Shown here: positions 1 to 11,292 of the stretch, one piece after another | Layout: each line of letters starts with the position of its first letter | Position numbering within the stretch: the stretch's first letter is position 1 | DNA from: Paulownia fortunei | Taxonomy: Eukaryota > Streptophyta > Magnoliopsida > Lamiales > Paulowniaceae | Assembly (NCBI GenBank): GCA_019321725.1 | Contig: CM033109.1 | Location: 21,297,993 to 21,361,992 of the forward strand | Direction of reading: 5' to 3' | DNA: 64,000 bases | Position numbers and translations under genes: made by a program | Notes under the pieces: generated by a model | The model's input: only the letters and a program-made list of their open reading frames with translations | Databases searched by the model: none | What the model was told of the DNA's origin: nothing

Positions 1-780
1 TATTTTGGATAGAAGTGAATAATTATATCTCTGTTCAATTTCAAAGAAATATCTAACATCTTATGTGAAATACTTAAATTTAATGAAGCAATCCACGTTT
101 GTGCATATTTAGTGCTCTTATTTGGATAGCCTTATTATATCAAATTTATTATATTTAGATTTGTCTAGTAATTTTAGAAAAAAATTGTGTTCAATTTTAT
201 TTTATTTTTTTGGAAAAATGTGAGGTAGCTCTTCTAGTAAAAAAAATAGTTTGTCACATCCCAATTTTGGCATTGTGCAAATTTACTGTGCTACATGTTG
301 ATAGTATAATTGAATTCAATTTTGTCGTGTAAGATATTTGATATATTGTTTTTTCTTAAAATTAAATGAAAATATAGTTTTCCATCTTTATTTCAAAAAG
401 CCGAAGGTATTTTTTTTTATATTTTTATAATTAATACAAATTTATTTATTCTATACTTAATTAATATTTCAATTTTTTTAAAATTTGAATAAAGTAAATT
501 ATTAACTACCTTTTCAAAATTATAATGAAATTCATTTTGCTGATGCCTTGGCACCGAATAAAAACTATTACAGAAGAATTTAAAGCTGATTTTTAGATGC
601 AAAATGCTAAAAAAATGAATTATTTTAATTATTATTTAATTCATAAAATAAATGTTATATTTATTAATTTAGAGACGTAAATGCTGAGATGTAGATATTG
701 TATGGGATAAAGTGTAAGCATTTCAGAATTTAATAACCAATGATCAAAAGGGAGTTCATTAATTATTTATATAAACAAAA
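1..780. other. AT-rich intergenic DNA
   Basis: No gene is visible. The stretch is AT-rich with many A and T runs, and the only open frames are short and of low complexity. It lies downstream of the small minus-strand gene that ends at 900. Confidence 0.6.
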
Positions 781-899
781 ATAAAAATAACAGTAGAAGA
801 CACCGGTGTGGGACCATCGATTTCAATCACACGGCTACTTCGATTGAATATTCCAGTTAAAATATACGAAGGATCGGCGGCGGAGGGACGGAGACGGAT

Positions 900-1061
900 C
901 TACCCCGAGTGGTGGCGGTTCCACCAAAAAGCCGCGAGACCACCGCACAATTCGCCGGCTCTTGACGTCAGCGAAGCTAAGGCGACGCCCCAGTCCTGCA
1001 GAATCTGAGCTTTGATCGAACCCCTCTTCAGAGGAAGACTTTCAAAGGAAACCATCGCCAT
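900..1061 (-). CDS. Small plant protein, 53 aa, SLPxxRGxxKAQI motif, function unknown
   Basis: The start is taken as the ATG at 1061 because it follows a good splice acceptor (TTTTTGCAG) by 11 bases; the open frame further upstream would then be intronic. The protein begins MAMVSFESLPLKRGSIKAQI, continues with a mixed hydrophobic segment (LASLTSRAGELCGGLAAF) and ends NRHHSG before a TAG. A likely 5'UTR intron (1073-1163, GTAAGTG to TTTTTGCAG, 91 nt) and a TATA box near 1240 support a real transcription unit. The coding stretch is much richer in G+C than its surroundings. Residues 8-35 or so align with the protein encoded at 5391-5648 (SLP, RG, KAQI and S-x-AG are shared in order). I do not recognise a named family. 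No signal peptide or clear membrane helix is visible. A cytosolic, nuclear or organellar role cannot be assigned. Confidence 0.6.
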   Translation of the reverse strand: MAMVSFESLPLKRGSIKAQILQDWGVALASLTSRAGELCGGLAAFWWNRHHSG

Positions 1062-1072
1062 CAAATTCAACT

Positions 1073-1163
1073 CTGCAAAAACAACAACAGAAAATACTCT
1101 ACTCAGCAAAAAAGGAAGAAGAAACAGAGGAAAAATCTGTTTTACACTGAAATCGTCACTTAC
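1073..1163 (-). other. Probable 5'UTR intron of the 53-aa gene
   Basis: On the minus strand the donor reads CCGA/GTAAGTGAC and the acceptor GTTTTTGCAG/AGTTG. The intron is 91 nt, T-rich towards its 3' end, and stops 11 bases before the ATG. Both splice sites fit the plant consensus well. Confidence 0.6.
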
Positions 1164-1236
1164 TCGGTGGGAAAATTAGAAAGGAGAAGGAAGACGATAA
1201 TATAGAAAGGGGGAAAGAATTAAGAGGGAGTAAGAG

Positions 1237-1247
1237 AATTATATAGC
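1237..1247 (-). promoter_or_regulatory. TATA box of the 53-aa gene
   Basis: The minus strand reads GCTATATAATTC here, about 75 bases upstream of the likely 5'UTR donor site. A pyrimidine-rich leader (CTCTTACTCCC, TTCCCCCTTTC) follows it, as in many plant core promoters. Confidence 0.5.
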
Positions 1248-1329
1248 ATTTGCGACAGTGGGAGGGTGCATTTATTTTTTATTTTTATTATAAATATTCA
1301 GTACATAAAATATATTTTTTTGATAAATA

Positions 1330-1660
1330 TTTGATTGTTAATAACATATATTTGATCTTGATGTAAAATGAGTTGATTCAAATATATTATTGTTTAAATT
1401 TATTTAATATTTTATATAACTTTAAAATTTATATTTAAAATTGATTTAATAATTAATTGAGATAAGTTTGAATAAAATTTAATCGAATCAATCACGAATG
1501 CTTTGATGTTTTTATATATAATTTTTTTTATTTTTTAAATAATTAAATTCAATTCAAGTTGAGTTTTAAATTTTATCGAAAAAAAATATATATTTAAACT
1601 TGGTTTGGTAAGTTAACGAACGATCATAAATAAAGTTTTAATCATCGATCTCGAGCAAAC
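1330..1660 (-). repeat. Dispersed CTCGA-type AT-rich repeat, diverged copy
   Basis: This is a diverged member of a family seen several times in the window. Its hallmarks are alternating TTTGAAT/AATTAAAT text and TCGAATC-like islands, closing with GTTAACGAACGATCATAAA and ATCTCGAGC. No coding capacity and no clear terminal inverted repeat are visible. Confidence 0.4.
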
Positions 1661-1939
1661 TATAAATTAAAATAAAAAGACTCAAAATAATCAATCCACT
1701 GTACTTGATTTTGGTTTTGGTTTTTCTGGAGGAGCCCTTCTCTAATACTTTCTTGTTATGATATAATTACTAAAATACACAGCCTCAATTTAAATATATT
1801 TTTTTGTTGGATTGTTTTCAAGTAATGTCTTATTTATCAAAAAGAAAATTTTATTTTCTATAAAACTCTCTCAATTAAAATAAAAGTATGATGTGTAATT
1901 ACTAATTTTTGCACTACTGCTTTTAAGAACAAAACAAGT

Positions 1940-2215
1940 TCATATAACCTTATTTGAAAAAAATAAAAACAAAAATTTTCTAATTTAATTTTTAAAATTT
2001 TGATAAACTTTTTTAGTTTTAATTATAAAACTATTACTACTAACATGTTGTAAACTTCATAATTTTTTATATTCAAATATTTCAAGATTTTATTGAAAAT
2101 AAAATCTAATATTTTATATATTTTTTAAAATATCCTATTCTATTTGAAAGTTTACAAAATCTTTTAAAAAATTAACAAGAAAAAATATAAAATCTTATTG
2201 AATTTAACTAAATAC
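1940..2215. repeat. MITE-like AT-rich element, possible
   Basis: An AT-rich stretch with mirrored text (AAGATTTTATTGAAAATAAAATC and TATAAAATCTTATTGAA). It resembles the stretches at 14560-14905 and 39670-40040, which share AAAATCTTATAAA-type words. Termini are not resolved. Confidence 0.3.
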
Positions 2216-2275
2216 TCCCTAAATTCTTCCGTCTTGGTTAAGTATATAGGTGGAAAAGGCCACGCCAGAAAAGGA

Positions 2276-2306
2276 TTTTTTTTTTTTTTTTGGTGGGGGG
2301 GGGGGG
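2276..2306. repeat. Poly-T followed by poly-G tract
   Basis: Sixteen T are followed almost directly by a G-rich run that includes 12 consecutive G. No gene is attached to it. Such a tract is prone to sequencing and replication slippage. Confidence 0.9.
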
Positions 2307-2504
2307 TTGGCGGCGTGGTGTCAAGCTGTATATGAGTAATAAGTTGGAAAGTGCATGTCATTTGGTGACATCAGCGCTTGCGTCAGAAAGAGAGAGAGAG
2401 ATAATTATCCAAAATGATACGACAGTTAGGATTCAGAAGCGAATGCCACCAATTATTTCATAAAGACTAAATCAGATTTGATTCTGTCACATATCAGTTC
2501 TCCC

Positions 2505-2760
2505 GTAGCCAGTTTGATTAATTTAATAAAATTAATTATATTTTTATTATATTATATAAATTATAAATTAATAATATAATAAATTAATTGAGTAATAGTT
2601 ATCTATTATTTTTTTTAAAATAATAATAATAAAAAATATCTAATAATAACTACATATGTATAATCAAATATTAAATTTAAAATTTTAACAAAAAAAACAG
2701 AAATAAAAAATTACCCACTGATTTTATCCATTTTTTTATCGATTTTTACCGAATCTCAAT
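2505..2760. repeat. Probable dispersed repeat with ACCGG/TTTGATT-like flanks
   Basis: The block opens with CCAGTTTGATTAATTTAATA and closes with ACTGATTTTATCC and TTACCGAATC. Its core is a TAATAAATTAATTGAGTAATA-type text. This layout is close to the better preserved copy at 39118-39560. Confidence 0.35.
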
Positions 2761-2859
2761 GCTTTATGGTCATACGAATTGGAACTATCACTAATTCTCA
2801 AACAAATCAATCTTGTCCAATTTTAAAAATATAGATTCTAAAACTTTATATTCGTTTCA

Positions 2860-2879
2860 ATATATATATATATATATAA
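2860..2879. repeat. (TA)n microsatellite
   Basis: An uninterrupted run of about ten TA units in AT-rich intergenic DNA. Confidence 0.9.
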
Positions 2880-4969
2880 ATGAGATTTTTATTAGAACAA
2901 AGAGGAATTTATTATAAAATGTTACAAATGACAGAAAATCAGTAACAGGGATGTATTCTTACTAATAATTATTTAATTCTTGGACATCCTAACTATCAAT
3001 ATGTGGACCTCAGTCATAACGTCCTAGAACCACAATTCTCCAGATACAATCACAGTTCTCATTATACTAATATAATTGACAAAAAAAAGTATTCAGGATT
3101 GGGAAATTAATTGAAAATTGTGGAGTGTATGGATATAGCTGAAGGATTCAATATTTGTCATGACGGCACTAAACCCTTTTCGGCTGTGGCATGATACTAA
3201 AGAGATCATTGTTCCCCAACATCAAAGCATACTGACAAATATTTTTTATTATATTATATTATTATATAATTTTCAAAAAATATTTTTTACACATAACAAA
3301 TAATTATTGATATAATAGAATTTGCGAGTGTTAAAAGCATATATCTAGGGCTACTTATTAACATCTGTTGTTTTCATCTGTTACTCAAGAGGGGAAGGAA
3401 AAACACCACCACAAATCCAGCTTGGTTGATCCAATGCTGTTAATTCACACTCAGCCTTTCAATGATTTTCATGATTTGTGTTTGTGTTTGAGTTTGATTA
3501 AGCTACTTACTCCTACTTAGTTTAAAACTTCTAAAAATGAAATATGGTGAGAGGAAAATTTGCATGTTTAGTATTCAGAAAAGGTCTATCTTGTTTTTTT
3601 ACCTTCAATTGTATCTAAAAATGCTACTATGAAATTGGTAAAAAAAATACACATTTTCCAAGAAGCAAAATGAACTATATAAAGCAATGCTTGTTTTTGT
3701 AAAATGAATTTGAAGACCCCACAAAAATTTAAAATAGAATAATTAAAAATTAGAAATTAGAAATGACAATAAGAATGATTTGAAATTATTACGAGAGATC
3801 AGGTTTAGGGTAGGCCGGTTACGTATCAGGCCAAACCCCCTCATGAGATCCTCTTTGTGTGGCTCATCATATCTCTCGTTATCTCCTCCGCCAACAACCA
3901 AGATGAAACACCAGTGCCGGCGGCACTCTTTCCCCATCACCAAAGTCCAATAACAGCAGTACAATGGGCGACCTACTGCTCTCTACCAGTGTGCTATGTT
4001 GTTCTCGACTCATTGTTGAACTGGGGAGACCGTGACAGTGGTCCCCATAACTTTCTCTGTTTAGCACATACTTCCTTGTTTTCTTTCACAATCTGATGCC
4101 TCCATATGTGATTAGATGCTTTTGGTTCAGATTAAGATACTTTGCTAATTAATAGCTTTTTTGTATATGTTAAACACATGCTTTTGGTATAAATTAAATA
4201 TGCTTTGTCAATGGATGGCACTTTTTTTTTTAAATCAAACATACTTTAATATAAAATTTTCTGATTGATAGCTTGTTTGCTTTTGAACATGAGACAAGCA
4301 GGCACAAAGAACGGGTCCAATGAGTTTGTCGGATTGGGCCCATCAGGTATCATGTTTCAGTGGCGGGTAGGTTTGAGTACGAGCGAAAGTGGATCGGGTA
4401 TGTCTGAATTTTGGTAAATTCGTTCTGTTGTCTTCCCTTTATTAGATACAGCCTAAAAATGACTGGATTAGCCCATCAACCCCCTTTACAACAGGAATAA
4501 GAAACCTTAAAATTCTCCTTACCTGTTAATGAAAAAAATGGACAACCAGCTAGCAACCTGGATACAGATTGTCCTACTCCATTAGCTTAGCTTAGCTTAG
4601 TGCGCTGATATTGTGGGGTATTTGTTTCACCATGGATATGGTATACAGAGTTTATGGCTACTCCTCTTACTACATGACGTTTACTAAAAGCTTTCGGAGG
4701 CCGCCGACGAGTAGAGAGCAGACAGCTGCCCCCGCACACCCGTTATGCTATCGCACAACTATGACATCCTATTAGGTAGGCTAAGGAATCAGTAATAGTC
4801 CAAACCAGGCTTGGACTAAAAATTTCCTAATCTTGATTTTTGGACCGCCATCATGTAAAAATTATATTTTTTTTCTTTCTGAAAACTAGAAGTTGGGTTC
4901 AGAAATGAACCTGGATCCAAGAACAGATTATGAGTACAAATTGAATTTGAAAGGGTAAAAGACAAAGGA
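2880..4969. other. Intergenic DNA with a GC-richer block
   Basis: No gene can be supported. The part at 3790-4095 is richer in G+C than its surroundings and has overlapping short open frames on both strands, none with a recognisable domain. A three-fold TAGCTTAGCTTAGCTTAG lies near 4585. The segment 4640-4770 (CGGAGGCCGCCGACGAG and following) is also GC-richer, with no visible coding structure. Confidence 0.5.
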
Positions 4970-4991
4970 AAAACACAAAACACACTGGAAT

Positions 4992-4997
4992 TTTATT
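4992..4997 (-). terminator. Polyadenylation signal of the 85-aa gene
   Basis: The minus strand reads AATAAA within ACTATAAATAAAATTCC, about 400 bases downstream of the stop codon at 5391. The transcript probably ends near 4970. Confidence 0.5.
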
Positions 4998-5390
4998 TAT
5001 AGTATTATACATGAGAAACAGACATGAAAAGCGAGCTCCTGCTCTTCCAAACCTACCATCTCCAATCTAAAACTTCAGAAACAATGTAGGAAGATGACAG
5101 GACAACCCAGATAGAAACAACACTAGAAATCTACATAGTACTTCAAAATAAGCAAACACAGAATACCAGATTTCTTCAGAGCCAACAGTAAAACAAAAGC
5201 TCTGCTCTGATCTGATCCAAAACAACACTGCTCTTTTTAACATCATCTGTCAAATAAGTGCTTTGCTGCCTTTTCTTTATCTTATACTAATTAATCACAC
5301 TGATATTATACAACACAATGAAAAGGCAACAAAAACAAGCCCAATTCACTGAATCCAAGAGCTGGTGGTGATTACCCATAGTCCACACGT

Positions 5391-5648
5391 TCAGGCCTGA
5401 TCAGGGTACCCATCGGAAGCGTACGCGCTCGGCGCTGGGCTGGTGAAGGTGGAGGCGGAGGCGGAGGTGTCGCAGGCGGCCGCGGCGGAGGAGCCGCCTT
5501 TGATTTTAGCCAGCACTTGGCCAGCTTTTGAGAAGGCAGAGGATAGGTTTCCGGCCAGGCTCTCAAAAATTTGAGCTTTGACACGGCCCCTCCTCGGCGG
5601 AAGGCTGGCGTTTGTCTTTCTTGGAGGGTTTGAAGGCGCAGTTGCCAT
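5391..5648 (-). CDS. Small plant protein, 85 aa, SLPPRRGRVKAQI motif, function unknown
   Basis: The ATG at 5648 is chosen as start; a reading that begins earlier would use a TTG. The protein opens MATAPSNPPRKTNASLPPRR, followed by GRVKAQIFESLAGNLSSAFS and KAGQVLAKIKGG. It then has a low-complexity Ala/Ser/Thr/Pro tail ending SDGYPDQA. The middle could form an amphipathic helix. Basic residues cluster at the front (PPRRGRVK). The gene has a TATA-like box near 5920, a long pyrimidine-rich leader, an acceptor-like CTTCTGCAG 15 bases before the ATG, and an AATAAA signal near 4995. The first half aligns with the 53-aa product at 900-1061. The tail is missing from that paralogue. I do not recognise a characterised family, and the cellular role is unknown. 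Confidence 0.65.
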   Translation of the reverse strand: MATAPSNPPRKTNASLPPRRGRVKAQIFESLAGNLSSAFSKAGQVLAKIKGGSSAAAACDTSASASTFTSPAPSAYASDGYPDQA

Positions 5649-5916
5649 CAAATGACTAGTAATCTGCAGAAGAGGGGTAAATCGATCAGTAGTAGATAAA
5701 AGCAGTCAGAGAACCGAATGAGGCCCTTCAAAAAGACGGCTATGGAAGATCAAAGAGGAAAGAGAATTGGGTGAAAGAAGAAATGGAGAAGAGTGAGGAA
5801 GCTAGAAAGCAAGAAAAGAGATGGTAAGATGCAAGGAGGAGAAAGCCCCCTCAGGGGCAGAGAATTGGCGCAGAGGGGGAATTGATTGTAAATAGAAGGA
5901 TGGCTAACTGGCTGGG

Positions 5917-5926
5917 TATTTATTTA
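5917..5926 (-). promoter_or_regulatory. TATA-like box of the 85-aa gene
   Basis: The minus strand reads TAAATAAATA about 270 bases upstream of the ATG. A CT-rich leader follows it (CCCCTCTGCG, CTCCTCCTTGC, TTCCTCACTCTTC). Confidence 0.4.
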
Positions 5927-5941
5927 CGATAAATTTGGCAC

Positions 5942-6006
5942 GGGGGTGGGTGGGGGGCGGGGTGGTGGTGGTGGTGGTGGTGGTGTTTGTTGGTTGGGGT
6001 TGGGGT
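5942..6006 (+). repeat. G-rich tract, quadruplex-prone, with (GGT)n
   Basis: Four runs of at least three G lie within 21 bases (5942-5962), followed by a (GGT)n run and GGTTGGGGTTGGGG. The G-rich strand is the template strand for the 85-aa gene, and the tract sits at its promoter side. Confidence 0.85.
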
Positions 6007-6009
6007 TTG

Positions 6010-7212
6010 TTTGTCATTTAACACTAGCTTCTTGAAATATTAGAATTTGAATATGAAAATTTTTGGTACATAGATCTTTTATTATAAATGTTATTGCATA
6101 TTTTATCATAATGTATTAACTATTCGTGTAAATTTTTTTTAATAATATAAACATATAACCATATTTAATATAATTTAATTAAAAATACAATAGAATTTAT
6201 AATAGAAAGCCCTTTCTGAAATTTTGGAAAGTTTTGAAGATAAGAAAAAATATATATGAAATGAAATTTATTTTGGGTTCTAGTAATATATCTATATCAT
6301 TGTAATTATTGTTTTTTTTTTTGTGTGTGTGTGGAATATAAGGATTTTTATGAGGTGGTAAATAATGCTAGGAAGTGACAATTGGGTAATCGTTGATGAT
6401 GTAATGTGTGTTACGTTTTATTTATTTTATTTTATTCTTTTGGTGTATGTATTGTATAAATATTGAAAATTTGTATTTATATGGTGTTTTGTTCATGAAT
6501 ATTTTTAAGAAAAAAAATTTCATGTCATTTTCGTGGAATGACCTTTTATGGCCATGTTTAATTGGTTTCAAGAGCAATTCTGTTCTCTTTTTTACTATTT
6601 ATTCCTTGCCTATTCTTAATATTTTCAACAAAATTATCAAAAAAAACATAGGATATGTTCGTTTTTAAAAAAAAAAAAACTTTGGGAGATTTATTTTTAT
6701 TTTCGTGAAAATGGTATTTTCGAAAATGAATTTGAAAGTGAGATCATTGACTCAAATGCATGTGATCCAGAAACAAAGAATAATTTAACCTAAAAACATG
6801 TTATGTAATTTTGAAAATGGGTCAATTTTTTTTAAAAAATAAAAAATTCAGTAAATCTTGTAAATGAAAATCGAAAATAAAGAACCTAATGCACTCCCAA
6901 CACACATGTAATATTTGTCTACATAAATATTAATTATGATAAAAGACGGAGCTAAAAATATTAATATCACGAAACAAGATTGTTTTTTTCTTGAAAACAA
7001 TAGACAAAAAATATTAACAGTTATATGAAGAGCAATTTTAGTAATTTTAAAATGATTAATTTTAAATTTTAATAAATTTATACATAAAAATATATAATTA
7101 TATAGGGGGACTATCCCTATCAACCCCTCTTACTCTGTCCTGCTTATGATCCATGGAATATTAGGATTGATGATAATATGATGCATCCATCAAACTATTT
7201 ATTGAGAATGAA
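6010..7212. other. AT-rich intergenic DNA
   Basis: No gene is visible. Open frames of up to about 90 codons on each strand are made of Ile, Phe, Leu, Lys and Asn and show no domain. They are what AT-rich DNA gives by chance. Confidence 0.6.
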
Positions 7213-7239
7213 CCCACCCCCACCCCCCACTCCCCACTC
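7213..7239 (-). repeat. C-rich tract (G-quadruplex-prone on the minus strand)
   Basis: Runs of three to six C are separated by single A or ACT. The minus strand therefore has four G runs at short spacing. It is intergenic, with no gene nearby. Confidence 0.75.
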
Positions 7240-7261
7240 CGAGGGGTGCTTATTATGTTAA

Positions 7262-7700
7262 ATTGAGTTTAGTTGATTTAAAATTTTGGTAGGTTAAAAT
7301 GATAAGTCAAATACTGAATCGATTGTAGTTATTATTATTTTTTTTTTGGATTCAATTTTTTGATTAATTGTTATTAAAAAATAAAAAATAGATAAAATGT
7401 AATTAATAGAATTAGAAATACATTTTCTATTAAATAATTTTAATTTGGGCAAGAAAAAAATAAAAAAAATAAATTAAATTAAATAAAAAGAATAAAAATA
7501 TTACATAAAGAATACATATAAATATATATAAAAAATTATAATTCGATTTTCTGTTCTGTTTGATTTAGTTTGATTAACCAAAATAAAAAATTAAAATTAA
7601 ACAGAAAATTAAAAATTAAAAATTAAAAATCAAACCAAAAATTTCGTATTGATTTCGATTTTGATACAAATCGAAATTATAATTTTGGTTGGATTGCCAT
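7262..7700. repeat. Dispersed repeat with GATTTC/GATTTTGGTT words
   Basis: The block runs from GAGTTTAGTTGATTTAAAAT to TTTTGGTTGGATTGCCATAT. Between these lie repeated AAAATTAAAAATTAAAAATC and TTTGATTTAGTTTGATTAACC. This resembles the plant repeats rich in GGTTTGATTTCGGTTT. No coding sequence is visible. Confidence 0.4.
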
Positions 7701-8284
7701 ATTAATCAAACGGTGAGCATCGTACCAAAAAACAAAAAAAACAAAAAACAAAAAATTAATTAATTAATAGGGAAGTCAATCAACTTGGCGTCTTTAGGCA
7801 TTGTGATTTCCCGGTGGGTGTGATTGTGATATTTTGAGTGTATCATGAGGATAATATATTCAAAAAGGGTTGCCCTTTTCCAGTAGTGGGCAGGCATAGA
7901 AGCAAATTAAGACAAGCAAAGAAGAAAACTAGTGAAAAAAAATGCCACTTTCATTCATAGCAAAATCATCATCTCACTTGGGAATTCATTCAGACAAGTA
8001 GAAAAGTACAAAAAGAGAAGCCATAGTTTTATTATATTTTACTTTAGGAAGAAAAATTAGGAAAAAGGAAAGGTGACAATTGTTTTAAGCATTTTATTAA
8101 AGTATACCCAAAATGAAATGATGGTAATAAGAAGTGACAAGAATCCTCAAATCAAAAGCCTTTGGATCAATTGTTTAGTGTGTAATTCGTGTATATCCAA
8201 TTTTTTTTTTTTTTTAAGAAATTTATTGATTGATTTTCAATTCTCCTGAAATGGTCGAATCAATTACCAACGAAGTCGAACGTG
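7701..8284. other. AT-rich intergenic DNA
   Basis: I see no gene or defined repeat here apart from A-rich runs near 7725-7760. Confidence 0.6.
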
Positions 8285-8640
8285 CAATATTAGGAATGGT
8301 AATAGAGTGGCTTTGGCCAAATCTAAGACCTGTCTCGTAAAAAAAATTAAGACACGAACTTGTACCCGTCCAATCGTCTTGAATAACCCGTTAAAATCAT
8401 AGACTCGTTTTTATTATTTTAAAATATAAAAAATAATATACTAATTTTTTTAAATATATATATATTAAAAAATATCGCATAAATATAATACATTAAACAA
8501 ATAAATAAGCGGGGCAAATTTGAAACGAGTTTGAAATAAAAATTCAATACATGCCTCAAACTCATTTGTAGTAGTAAAAATCCGCCCCAAACGGAATGAG
8601 TTTGGAACAAATTCAGATTTGATTTGTCCTATTATTATCC
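8285..8640. repeat. Dispersed repeat with CCCGTCC/CGCCCC-type ends
   Basis: Words such as TAGACTCGTTTTTATTATT, AATAAGCGGGGCAAATTTG, AACGAGTTTGAAAT and CCGCCCCAAACGGAATG mark a family. It also appears near 20580-20930, 25540-25965 and 40790-41085, each with an AT-rich core of TTTAAAATAT repeats. Confidence 0.5.
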
Positions 8641-10944
8641 CTATGCAAAATATTTACAAATAAATTATCTTAGCTCGTTTTGCACAAACGAGCATAAATA
8701 TGCTACGTTTCAAGTTAGCAAATAAAAGGAATGATATAAAACACATGGCAATCCTTCACTTTTTTTCATCTCTTCCTAAATTGAATTAGCATTCAGTAAT
8801 TAAATATATTGAAGTAAATTGATAGCAATGATTCTTTACAAAGTTAAAAAAAGTACAAGAAAAAACAGAAAAAAAAAATAAATTTGATTCATATCATGTA
8901 ATGAGAGTAGAATTAAACGAAAATTTAAAAACAAGAGAGATGCCTAGTGAGAGAAAATTTATATTTGTGAGTATAAATAAAAATAAAAATATGGTTTTGT
9001 CAAAGTTACAAGCAAGTGCCCTTTGCCCCTAATCAATACCAAGAAGGTGTCTCAAAGCCCACCCTTTCTTGCCGTCCCACGTTATGATTCATGGTTGACG
9101 CCCTTTTCTTCTTCTTCTTCTTTATCCTCTTTTCCGTACATTTTATCTCATATTTTATTTTATAAATATATATAACATATATATTAATATTATAAAAATA
9201 TTATAAATAAAATATAAGGTAAATTATCAAATTATAACAAAAAAATTAAAATATTTGATCCATGTCTTAATTAAATGCTCCTGCTATTATTATGTCTTGA
9301 ATTGGGAAGAAAGCTGGAGCCCGAATGTCTTGGGCGGTTGGAAAGTACAACAGGCATAGCCCTCTCGCCGACTTTTTACATTGATTGTCCCTAGAAATTT
9401 CCCACTTCGAAATGACAAATATGCCCTTTTGCTTCTTTTTTTTGGTTTTCTTTTTATTTAATTGGATTGACTACATTCACATGCTATATTGTATATTACA
9501 AAGATAAATGACTCTTTCTTGCATAGGATAACCCAAAAAATCTATTTTGTCATTGAACACATAAATTTATTAATGCCTAGATTGCCATTTTAATATGACA
9601 TATTCTTGTAAAATAGGTTGCATTATATAGATTAGAATTTATTAAAGATTTTGTTAAAATACGAAAAAATGTATAGAGGAAGTATATCTTTTGAAAAATT
9701 GCTCACTGAAAATATCGATATAGATTACTTTTCTTGGCTAATATTATCAATTTTGCTCACAAATTGAATAAATAACAAAAATGGTGCTACTATTTTCATT
9801 TACAATTAATAAAAGGTTTAACATTAGAGTGTTTTTTTTTTTTTTGGAAAAGGGAAAATTCATTTTAAATAAAAAACACATATAAATACTTTTTTTTTAT
9901 TAAATATGTTCTTATAATTGCAAAGTCAAACTGCCCCTATTCAACTTGACAGTTTAGACACATGGACTACATATAACCCATATACATGTGTTATCGATGT
10001 GCTAAGCTATGATTTGGCACGAGAAGAACTCATTCAACTTGTTCCTTGGACAATTTCCAATAAATTGTTAATATACCAATTTAGTTTACAATGACTAACG
10101 TTGCATGTATTATACATGCTCGATATATTCTTCGTCTGAATGATGAATATATATTTTATTTATATATTATTTATCAAGTATAGTATCTTAAGGGTTTGCG
10201 ATCCCTTTAATTATACAAATATTAAATCTCAATTTTGTTTAGAAAAATCATAATTACATAATATATTAAAATATTAAATAATTATTAATTCAATATATTC
10301 AGCGATAATCAATTAATTATAATAAATATAAAATAATATTATTTATATAAACACAAAGAGAGACAAATGTGCACGCGTTTAATTATATTTATATCTAATA
10401 CTGGATATATAATTAAATTTTAGAACCATAGAATTAATCGTTTGGACAAAAATTTATTGGCATCAAACCTCAAATATCGAAAACTACGTAACAGAAGAGC
10501 GCTTTGAAATTATACTGACATTAAATGCATTTCTAAGGTGTGTGTATACATATTTTCCAGAGTGTAATTGTGCATCACGCGATGAACAACCCCACACATA
10601 TCAGTCATTTAATTCCTTAAATGTCATTAATAATCTCCCCCAAACAAGGATAGTGATTGGTGCATGCACCCAAACCTATTCAACTGGAAGGAAAAAAAAA
10701 ATTCATCAATCCCATCTCATATTTTTACACTAATAAAGTTTGTCTATCCCATCTCCAAATGTGAAATCAATGCACAACAACAATAATAATAATAAATAAT
10801 AATAATACATTATATTAAGAGTTATAATTAAATGATGTAGACATCTCAAATCTTTAAAAAACATATCATTATTTGAACAAGACTATTTTAATAATAAGAT
10901 CTAATATATTTTAACAGGGTATTACTAAGGATTTATTTTCACAA
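8641..10944. other. AT-rich intergenic DNA
   Basis: No gene is supported. The segment has a (CTT)n run near 9108-9122 and a slightly GC-richer island around 9005-9120. I find nothing further that stands out. Confidence 0.6.
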
Positions 10945-11292
10945 TACACAACGGAGTCAAGAGGAGCTCGATCTGGTTTTAAAATCGGTCGTTAAAATCT
11001 TGTTTGAGTTTGGATCGTTAAATTAACAAACTAAACTTAATTACATTTTCTCATTCGATAAGATTTGAATTTTGGCTCGACCTCAACTCAATTAGTAAAA
11101 AATAAAAACATATATGTAAAAAAATCAAACTACTCGAACTCATTTCGTTTTAGACTCAATTAAAGTTCGTTCAAACTCGACTCGAATAACAATCAAACAA
11201 AATTCAAAATACAATTTTTAAAATTTAATAAAAATTCAAATAAGTTTAAATAATATTGTATTCAACTCGATTTGATTTATTTACACTCCTAA
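10945..11292 (+). repeat. Dispersed CTCGA-type AT-rich repeat, good copy
   Basis: This is one of the clearest copies of the family. It opens near GAGGAGCTCGATCTGG, has TTAAAATCTTGTTTGAGTTT, TTCAAACTCGACTCGAATAA and TAAATAATATTGTATTCAAC, and ends TGATTTATTTACACTCCTAA. The copy at 20045-20385 has the same words in the same order. The element is about 340 bp, non-coding, without visible terminal inverted repeats. Confidence 0.6.

Noticed and set aside
808..1008. Plus-strand open frame of 66 codons at the first small gene
   Set aside because: It overlaps the minus-strand 53-aa gene, which has a TATA box, an intron and a paralogue. The plus frame has none of these.
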